Shown here one piece after another: positions 13,621 to 22,900 of a stretch of DNA of 64,000 nt. This stretch comes from Chaetorhynchus papuensis (lineage: Eukaryota > Chordata > Aves > Passeriformes > Rhipiduridae), in assembly GCA_013396525.1 (NCBI GenBank), contig VWYX01000773.1, forward strand, positions 124,001 to 188,000, written 5' to 3'. A program made the position numbers and the translations under genes. The notes beneath the pieces are model-generated. The model was not told the DNA's origin. It saw nothing but the letters and a program-made list of their open reading frames with translations, and made no database searches. The first letter of the stretch is position 1. Every line of letters begins with the position of its first letter.

Positions 13621-15175
13621 AATTTGCTGTAAAGGGTTCTGTCCAAGGCATGTCTTCCCAAACCCAAGAATGTTAGCATGGGATTTGTGGGTGATTAAAA
13701 GGGCATAAAAAAGAATTAGTGACAATGTAAGCAACATGGTTTTTTACTTTCCTCAATGCACATCAAAATTGTAAATTGGAAGGTGGGCTCTGTATCCTTC
13801 AAAATGGCCTTGCAATTTTGAATGTTCCAAAAGTCAAACGGGAGAAGTCTCTGAATTAGTTCTTTTTTCACCAAAAATAAGGACAGTTCGTCCTTAAATA
13901 AGGACTGCTTCCACTTTATGGAAAAAAGATATAATTCAGAGGACATTTGGCACCATCGCTTGTCTGTTTTCATTTACTCCCCTTGGTTGAATAGAAGAAT
14001 GGAAATGAAAAATTACTATGAAAAAACATAATTTAAAAAAAAATATTTAGTTGTGGGGGGATATATCTAAATACAGCCTCAAAATCCCAATAATAATTGA
14101 TACTGTTAAAATGCTATCTGGTAGTCATTGAGTTCTTTGAAAAAAAGTTGGAAAACCATGGCTGACACTCTTACTGTTTTCCGAGACTGATGATGTTGAA
14201 TTTAGCTTCATTCCTTAAGATGGATGTGAACATGAAGAACTTCAAAAAGGTATCATTATGTTTAAAAACTGTTGTTTTTAAACCTTTTTTTAGTGCTTAA
14301 TATAAACCTGTGTGTAGTCAACCTTAAATTTCAATTGAATTGAACACCAAGGCTCAACATCAGTCTTCAAGATGCAGCAAAGTAATTTGCTGGCAAAAGT
14401 CATTAAGGGCTTGAGACAGAAATAGTCATGTATGTTAATAGCTTTGCAGGTCAGCAAACCCAGTAGTTTCAGCAGGAATGTGTATGCCTGTGATGTTATT
14501 CCCATGCATGATTGTACTACTAGATTTCTTTAGTGTATGGATATATACATAAGTGTGATTACTGAGTTTACATTCTGACATAATTTGTTGTCCATATACA
14601 TTTCATTTATAATAAGCAGACTCTGTTTAAAATGTAGGCCTCAGAGAATTTCTGTTGTTCAGAAATTAAATTTAGAAGATATGTGTGGTGTTGACACTGT
14701 GTATCCCTTTTTATTAGAATTGTGGATTGTCTTTGAAATAATATTGTAAAGGTCAACTCTATTGTACAGATGAATTGCCAAGTTATAGCTAAAACACTGG
14801 AGGCTTTTTGTAGGATCTCAAATGAAAAAGAGGAATAAAAAGGATGATAGAAAGATTATCACATTATTAGTTAAGCAGCTGATTCTAAATGACATATACT
14901 GTCAATAAAATATTCCCTTATTGTCTTTAAAATCATCCTCAAAATTATTTCTGTTTGCTCCAGTGGTTACCTATCATCCTGGAGTCTAGAAACAAGTCTT
15001 GAATAACAAGTCAGATTTCTATTTTGTGTATCTCTGCTTCTCTGTTGTGTTCAGTGATAAATGCTCTCAGTGATAAGTTGTCTTAAACTTCATACCATTT
15101 AGATTTCATGTCACAAAGTGTTTTCTTAAATTTAGTGCCATCTATGGAAGCTTGAAATAAATTCAAAAGGGAACA

Positions 15176-15215
15176 GAACCTATATTTCAGCTAAGGAACC
15201 TATATTTCAGCTAAG
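15176..15215. repeat. Perfect 20-bp tandem duplication
   Basis: GAACCTATATTTCAGCTAAG occurs twice head to tail without mismatch, pointing to a recent slippage or fill-in event. Confidence 0.97.
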
Positions 15216-15514
15216 TGGACCTTTCCTTTCCATTCCTGTCACTATGCAATCTTAAATGAACAGAAGTAAAGATATGAACAGATTTTTAAATATGGCCAGT
15301 TTGGACATTGAATAAATAATCAGAAAACTAGCCGTTTTGTGAAGTAGCCATAAGTTAGTACACTCGGAAAAAAATGCTCATTGATATCAGCTTCTTTTAC
15401 TTAGAAAGAACATTCTTGTTTTATATAAAATAAGAGTTTGGCTATGTAATTTCTTGTTGCACAGAAGACAAGAGTTGATCAGGACTTACAAACATGCACC
15501 AATTAACAAAATGT

Positions 15515-15746
15515 TAGAATCATAGAGTTGTAAAATTAACCTGGTTTGGAAGGGGCATTGGAGATCATCTTCAGATAAAGAGCTGATTCCCTTGTGGTCA
15601 GGGACACTTTTTGCTAGATCAGGCTGCTCAGAGCCCAGCCTGGCCTTCAACACTGCCAGGGATGGGGCATCCACAACATCTCTGAGCAACCTGTACCAGT
15701 GCCTCACCACCCCCACAGTAAAGACACCCTTCCTAATACCTATCTA
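15515..15746 (-). mobile_element. CR1 LINE 3' end, inverted
   Basis: Starts AGAATCATAGAGTTG, the complement of the CR1 3' octamer tail. It continues with GGTTTGGAAGGGGCATTGGA, GATCAGGCTGCTCAGAGCCC, TGCCAGGGATGGGGCATCCA and CCTGTACCAGTGCCTCACCA, which is the CR1 3' UTR read in reverse. About 230 bp remain. It lies roughly 2.1 kb past the 3' end of PRL and gives rise to the 76-codon frame seen there. Confidence 0.92.
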
Positions 15747-17889
15747 TTAGTAAGATAAATAGGTATTGTTCCTACTAGCAACTCTAAGAAATAGCATTTC
15801 TAATTGACCTACACTGTGGCTTGAACATTCAGAGTCTGAAGGGTTTGTCCGGGGCACTTCACAGGGAAGGTGAAGCTCTGAATGTGTTCATGGGCTTCTG
15901 TGTCTCTCTGTGACAGCTGTGATGACTCAGAATATTAACCAGATCACTTTTTAATACTACTTTAGCTAAGCAGCTGCAAAACAGATAGCTTTTCAGTTGC
16001 TTAGATTATTTTTTTGTCATTCTCTTGTATCTTTCCTTATGAAATTAAAAAACTCATAATTGTGCTAAAATAGGCTGTAATAAAGCCAGTGCATGCAAGT
16101 TTTAAACAATTGTTTTAGCACTGTAATTTTTAAGCAGTTAATGAAAGTAATTGTTTTAGATCTAGTCATGTAAGTGTAAAATTATGAATGTCTGCCCTAT
16201 TAATCAAGTTGCTTTTGAATTCTAAAGAGATTCTGAGGTAGGAGTTTGCTCAGTGAGACATAATCGTTTTTCCAGCTCAATACAGACTAGTCCCATTATT
16301 CATGTTTTCTTTTCAATAAGAACTCACACTGTAATTCTAAGCACTTATGATAATTACAAAGGACTATTTTTCTTTTTCTTTTTTTTTGCTTTCCTTTAAA
16401 ATGCTTTTTTTCCTCCATTGGCATTATAACAAAAAGTAGAATATTATAACAATTTTAAATTCTAGTCGGCCCACTTGCATTTTGCCTGGAAAATTTTACC
16501 CATTTTCTTCCTTGACTGTGTTGTACAGCTGTGTTGTTAAACTGCTGTTGCATATGCCCCAGGTTTTCTGCTATTTTGGAGCTTATGAAATATGTCGGTT
16601 GTGACTGTCCTACAAGGAATTTGCTTACTGTAAAGGTGATTTTTTTATAGATTAAAATTAGGCTTAGTGTATACTTATTCAGATAAAGCCCGAGGCAATC
16701 AATAATTGAAAACATGAAGAGATTAAAAGGCCATTATAAATATACACAATTAGAAATGCAAGTATCATTGCGTTCTCATAGAGATGGAGACTTTTCTGGC
16801 AGTTGGTGTTATCTAATCTCTTACATAAATACCTATTATGGCTGTGCTTATTCTCTTATGGTAATGAAAGGCTTAAGCCCTCAAACCCATCTCTGGTGTT
16901 TCACTCTTCCTCTGAGTTGGCTCCAGCCTGGAGCAGTGCAGCATGCTTGTCTAGTGGGAAGCCAGCTCCATGAGGAGCTGATTGGAAATTAAGCTCCTGT
17001 TTGCTAAAACTGTGATGAAGCTAAGGCTGAGTTTATTTATTGCTTACAAAGGCAATATATGGGTATGGTCAACGGCTTTCCTTGCAATTTGGCTTCTTAC
17101 TTGCTATGTGACTGTAAGCCAGATGCTTTCAAAAGCAGTCAGTTGTTTGGGTCTTTCCAAATTTTCAATGTGTAACCATAGTGTTTTGAAATGAGTGCCC
17201 TAAAAACTTTGTGACTCAACCCAAAGTAAGTGGAGACACTTTGGGTTTAGGACAAAAGACACCTCAGCTCAGCTGGTGCCCTTTTATGGCTTCAAAGCTC
17301 TGCAAGTAACTGCAACCACCACATTGTTTGGGAGGAATGTGAAAGGTAGATGAAGATAAGACATGATATGATATATATGATATGATATGATATGATATGA
17401 TATGTATGATATGATATGATATGATATGAATACCCATCATTTCGTTTGGAGACCTACTGAAACCAGTTGGTTCTTTTGCCCTCAAATAGCTACCTCAAAT
17501 ATAACAAATTTTCCATTGGAAAAGCCTTTTCTCTAAATAGTCAGTAGAGACATAGATATATCTGTATCTCTGTCCTTAAAATTCTGGGTGTGTCTTCTCT
17601 CTCCATGAATTGCATGAGGAATCAATGTCTATGTTAGCCAGGATGGATTCCTTAACCTTTCCCCTACTCTGACAGTTTTTTGTACAGAGTAAAATAATCG
17701 ATCTAAGCAGATTGGATTTCAGACCATACTTTCACTTTAGGGTAGTTTAGTGTAATAGGTGATTAATCTGCTTTCTTATGTCCCTCTTTTTTGTTTCCTC
17801 TCTTTTTGGAGAGGGTGTAAAAACTGATGCAAGTAAGATATCCTGTTATCAGTAACTGGAGATTGAGATCCTAAAAGAGAAGCTGCTGT
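15747..17889. other. Non-coding sequence downstream of PRL
   Basis: AT-rich, no recognisable gene. It includes the pentanucleotide microsatellite at 17362-17429. The open frames at 16714-17194 have no recognisable features. Confidence 0.6.
17362..17429. repeat. (ATATG)n pentanucleotide microsatellite
   Basis: About 13 units of ATGAT/GATAT with two interruptions (ATATATATGAT and ATATGTATGAT). It lies about 500 bp past the likely 3' end of PRL and is long enough to be polymorphic. Confidence 0.95.
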
Positions 17890-17916
17890 TAAAGGTATAA
17901 ACCATACCACCTATTT

Positions 17917-17922
17917 TTTATT
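17917..17922 (-). terminator. PRL: PRL poly(A) signal, distal candidate
   Basis: A second AATAAA on the gene strand, in CTGAATAAAAAATAGG, 46 nt beyond the proximal one. Sequence alone does not show which is used; both could be. Confidence 0.5.
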
Positions 17923-17967
17923 CAGTGATACCACTCACTGTTATGTGCTTTTGGATTTAAGATCATT

Positions 17968-17973
17968 TTTATT
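17968..17973 (-). terminator. PRL: PRL poly(A) signal, proximal candidate
   Basis: TTTATT on the + strand reads AATAAA on the gene strand, within ACAAATAAAAATG. It lies 262 nt beyond the prolactin stop codon. Cleavage would be expected 10-30 nt further on, near 17940-17958. Confidence 0.55.
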
Positions 17974-18234
17974 TGTATCTGCATGACCTGGTTATCACTG
18001 AAATACTACTAGGGGAGGAGATTAGACAGAAAAGTGTATTCTTGTCATACAAGTAGTTGGTAATATTTTAAAGCACCAACACCTATGGTGCTAATAGTTG
18101 CAGCCAGAATTCATACAAACACGCCTGAAAGTTACTGATGATACAGATACTGCACAGTGTGACTTTTCATGAAGTGGCAAAGCATCAAGAACACATGATG
18201 AATGATTTCAGTACGTGATTAGGCCCAGGAGTAC

Positions 18235-18426
18235 TCAACAATTGTTATCGTGGATTAGACGGCACTTCAGAACCTTGAGATAGTTGTCAATTTTGTGGGA
18301 ATCTCGGCGGAGGCAGTGCAGCAGGTTGTAAAAGGCAAAGAGTCTGGAGTCCTCATCAGCAAGCTGCAGGGATGGAAGTCCGTCCCACGGAGTGTAGATG
18401 TCATTTCCGACCTCCCCAGAATGAAC
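18235..18426 (-). CDS. PRL: PRL exon 5 coding part (helix 4, C-terminal disulfide, stop)
   Basis: 192 nt encoding residues 167-229 and a TGA stop (complement of 18235-18237). It starts VHSGEVGNDIYTPWDG and ends with the conserved helix 4 and tail: LLHCLRRDSHKIDNYLKVLK, then CRLIHDNNC. It carries mature Cys174, Cys191 and Cys199. The acceptor is TGTGTATTTAG (AG as the complement of 18427-18428), phase 0. Helix 4 holds receptor site 1 residues in mammalian prolactins and is unchanged here in its core. The loop just before the block GLPSLQLADEDSRLF is the least conserved part, with Pro at mature 149. Confidence 0.98.
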   Translation of the reverse strand, partial: VHSGEVGNDIYTPWDGLPSLQLADEDSRLFAFYNLLHCLRRDSHKIDNYLKVLKCRLIHDNNC

Positions 18427-19913
18427 CTAAATACACAAAGTGGTACTAATAGTAAATGATAGCGAACCTGACCGGATGTAAAAGGCAGCACTTAAAATAC
18501 TGTCCTTGAAGAATGCCAGTTACTAGTGTATGGCTTCTAAGGTGTTTTCTGTTGTGGCTCACACTATTCCATTCAATGTTCTACATCTTCATTCAGATTT
18601 TGAATGAATTTGTCAGATTTTTCAGTTTATTTCCCTAAAGCATGTAAAAAGCATAACTGTCTCAGTAGTGTTTTAAGAGAACTAGTGTGCTAGCCAATAT
18701 TCAGGGAAACCTGACTTTGCAAAGAAATCAAACCTTCCTTCATGCATGCACTCATCAGGGACATCTCTCTTTGGCTCCCTCCACTTTCAAAACTTTGTTA
18801 TCACTTGTTCTTAGAAGCTGTTCGTGTGCAACAAACAGATTTGTCTCAGTTCTTATCAGACAAATCTCTCAATAATACACATTCAGAAGTACTGGGCTTC
18901 AGATTCCATTAAAAAAATGCTGAGTGATACAATGACCTCTAATCTTAGAAAACTACATGTAGGATCTCATGTAATGAGTTAGTGTCTGATGTGAAGATTG
19001 GTTTAGGTCTCCTTGTTTGAAGACAATCATTAATTTTCTCATATCATATAAACCTACCTTTCATAGCAGGAAGGAAGTCTGTGCCTATTGGTGCTTGTGC
19101 ACCATCCTTATTTCATACAAGTTGTACTTTTTAAAGACACAGAGAAGAGTATCTGTGGAGCCGCTACAATTCAGTTTAAGCAAAAGACAAAAAAACCAGA
19201 CCCACTATGACTCAAAAATATGGTTTGACACTAATGAATGTGCCTGTCTTATCTCTTTCTGTAAATAATGTGAATGAGAAGGTGGTGACAGGGCAACTGG
19301 AGCAGCACCTGACTTCTTACTCTTATCTTGGATCCTCACCTGCACACATGGATGTGTGATAGAGATGTATTTGATTACACTGATAAAGTATTTGTGGCCT
19401 GGATGGTATAAGGTTTCTGAGTGAAGAGACACCTAACTGAATGAGAGACCATGAGCAATCTAGTGGAAAGTGGTGGATACAGTGATGGTGGCACTCTTCA
19501 CGCTGTTCAGCTGCTCAGAGCAGTGAAGTCAGAACCTCTTGTCAACATCTAACTCACTGACAGAATGATATATTCAGCGACTAAGAGAGGCCCCTTTAAA
19601 AATAAACAAGTGAGAGCTGGTTTTATTCAGGAAAGCTTTCAATCAATTACTGGTAACAGGAGCTATTCAAGTATGGGTTTTGTGAAACAACAGCCTTGTT
19701 GTCTAAACGTACAAGTATAGGGGGAACGAAGTCTGACACAGAGTCCAGAGGAATCAGTGTGGTGTGAAAAGAGAAATGAAAGATATCAGGGTTACTTTAC
19801 TGTATGCCACATCTTTGCAATAGCCCAGACTCCCAGAGCTGTTTTACACACAGTGTCTCTTTCCAAAAACTATGCTTAATACCTATTTGTATACAGATAC
19901 ATATAAATATGCT

Positions 19914-19956
<43 letters not shown>

Positions 19957-22900
19957 CTATGCATATGGAAATAATGGAGATGCACTGTTAAACAATCAGG
20001 ATTGCAAATTGAAAATACTCAAAGATAGAGTGACCATAGCCAGACCTGATGATTACACCCTCCCCTGAAGCATGACTGGGAGTACAATGGACTATTCTCT
20101 GACAATCAAATCACATTGTCTCTTTAGAAATTGCAAGATAGCAGAGGAAAAGAAAGCTGAAAGAAGAAAGCTGAAAAGTTCTCAAACTCGACTATTTTGT
20201 CTCCCTTTTTTATCTTCACATCTACTGTTTCCTTTCATATTCCAGGCAGGGAGAGCCTATCAGTGTATGTGTCTTCCTTGAAGCAATAGGCTGGAAGGGT
20301 GTTAGGGACCTAATACTTACCCGCCCAACAATTTTCTCCATTCCTTCTAGAAGTCGTTTGTTTTGTTCCTCAATCTCCACAGCCTTCCAGAGAATGGTTT
20401 CTGGAGCTTCTTTGATTCTTTGTACTTCAGAGGCCAGATGGATCAGGGGATCATTCCAGGAGCGCAGAACTCCCAATATTAAATTCAGTAGGTCCTCGTG
20501 CTGCTCACCCATAGTAAGGAAAGTCAGTTAAAAGAATAAAGCTAAATTCTGGTAACATTAGAAGGTGTTTAGAGCCATGTCCTAAGACACTGTGATTTAG
20601 GAACTTATTCCAGGACCTATCACTACGTGCCCTATAGCCTTGTCTTAGATAGCTCTATGCAATTGCATTTTTGAAGTTTGTCATTGGTTGTCATCATGTT
20701 CTACAGTATTTGCACAAGCTGTATTGCAGTGGAAAACATAATCGAATACTCTCAACATTAAAAACTAGCAAGCATGACTATGTCTCATCTCTGTGAAAGC
20801 AAACCCAGAACTCCTTATCTGATTTTTAACAGACATTTTAAAATCCACTCATTATTTTTATTTTTTTTTTTTTTTTTAGGTTTAGTACTGACTGGAAGGT
20901 GCACACTATGGTAAACCACTAAATAGCTTTTATTGCCTCTATATAATTCATCTGTCCTCCCCTTTGAACAGTAGTGCTTCTAGCAGTAGCTCTCTGTTTT
21001 TAAAAACCTGTCCTTTCTTGTGGGCAGTAGGAATTCATAAAGCTTATGGTTTAAGGCAATGGCAGTATTAAACCTTTTCTTCTTTGCTAGATGCACAACC
21101 CAGGGCTGTGAATTCTATTGCTCCCAATAGACTTTCTGAATGACACAGTGAGAAGCTGGTGGTACTGTGGGATTGCAAGGATACCACCACCACCATGAAA
21201 CTGATAGAGATTTCATTCTGGAACAGCCCCATTTATATAGCTCTGCTTACTTTTTTCTCCTGAGAATTTTCAAATCGCATCTGTGAGCATAGGCTGAACA
21301 AGATTATCTTCATCTTCACTGAAGTTTATAATTATTACAAATGATGTATGTATGTAGTGCGTTTCTCTTTACAGATATTTTGCAGATTTTCACACTAGAG
21401 TCTTTGTATTTGAATGATGATGTGACCACTTTTGCCTACTGGTAACAGCAAGAATATCTATTCAATGCTTTTTCACTAATGCCAGTGTTTTGAGTTACTG
21501 GAAAACTATTTACCTCTGTCTACATACAGCAATGTGTTTTTATGTTTGTAACTATATCAATTAAGACATTTTAAGATAATGTTTAAAAGTTGTAGTGTTC
21601 TCAGCACTGCATGGTACCTGGCTCCAAGAGGTAGTATTTCAATTGGAAATACGATGCAGTGATTAAATGTACCACACAGGAAAAGGAAGGAATTATGAAA
21701 GTCACCGGTACTTATATAGGCTGTATGGTTTGCAACTTAGTATCAGCAAATGTTAAATCAACTTTGGCTTTTTGGTGCTTTCCTCTTCCTGGCTTTTTTA
21801 TTCTGATTGAGCTGATCTCCCTCTCAGTCTGACTGCTGCCTCATTGTTCCATAACCCTCCTTCCCTGCCTTCCCCTGCTCTGTCTTACACTGAATGACAC
21901 TAGAAATGGGACTTACATGAATTTGCTGAGCCTGCTCCTTATCTTCAGGAGTGGTTAAAGTCGCAGTGTGGCAGCTATTGACAGCTTTTGCAATGAAACC
22001 CCGGCCCTGGGCGTAGCGTTCATCCTGCAGATCAGCATGGACAGGCATTATTGAGACAGAAAGGTAAGAGCTTCTGCTCAAACACTGTGCTAGCTAATTG
22101 TTGTTCCATAGCTTTTATCAGTTCTTTTATGCTTTAAAGGTCAAAAGTTTCTGGTGAGTCTCTAGAGTGGAACTGGCACCCAGCAAAAACAAATGTTCCA
22201 GATAAAGAATGATGGGAAAATGATGTCTTTTAATAGAAGTGCTGGGGATCTTAGCAACATTCAGGACTATATACAGATTTGGTCACCATTGGGACTATCA
22301 CTGCCTGTGCAGCAGTCATATTTGTTTACTTATTATATGTTAACATATGTTTGTGATTAAAAGTATTAAATTGATATTTTATATTTTCTTGCTCTCAGGA
22401 AAAGAGTACTTACAAATTCATTGAACATTTCCGAAGAGAGGAAGTGGATGTAGTGTGAAAGTTTAACTGCTCGGTCAAAAAGTTCCTCAAGGGAAAGCTG
22501 GCAATTGACAGATCCATTGGGGCAGATTGGCAAAGAGGTCACTCCTTCCTTTGTCAGAAGCATGTGGGACACCAGAAGGACCACCAGCAACAGACCTGTT
22601 CCAGTTTAGAACACAGCAAAATGGGCTCACACTGACTTGCAGGTGCATTTAGAAGCGGCTGTCAGAACCAGGCGCCGGGTGATTTGGGTTGTGCTCTCAC
22701 ACGGCTCAGAGTACCCCCTGTGCTGGCTGCTGAACAGCGATGGGGGATGGACACACTGTAATTCTGTAATTCTTTTATCCTTTCTCCCCTCTGTCATCCT
22801 GATGGTATAGCAGAGCCTGTTACAGAGTTTGAGGAGACAAGGTAACCTGTGCTGCGGGTACAGTGTATTCTGAAGTCTCTTACTATGTGTCTGACTTTAT

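Larger units (their letters stand above)
11669..15514. other. Non-coding sequence between two CR1 copies
   Basis: Only the 9-bp tandem repeat (13560-13620) and the 20-bp duplication (15176-15215) stand out. No gene is seen. Confidence 0.6.
17890..18234 (-). other. PRL: PRL 3' UTR (extent estimated)
   Basis: AT-rich sequence after the TGA. Two canonical AATAAA hexamers lie 262 and about 313 nt past the stop, so the transcript should end between about 17890 and 17955. There is no coding potential here. The extent is inferred from the signals only. Confidence 0.6.

Noticed and set aside
17362..17429. Possible CRISPR-like or satellite array
   Set aside because: The unit is only 5 bp with no spacers; it is a simple microsatellite in an animal genome.
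17264..17485. Frame with repeated Ile-Ile-Ser-Tyr-His
   Set aside because: A translation of the pentanucleotide microsatellite.
19797..19985. Frame with a Val-Cys repeat
   Set aside because: It is the reverse reading of the CA microsatellite in PRL intron 4.
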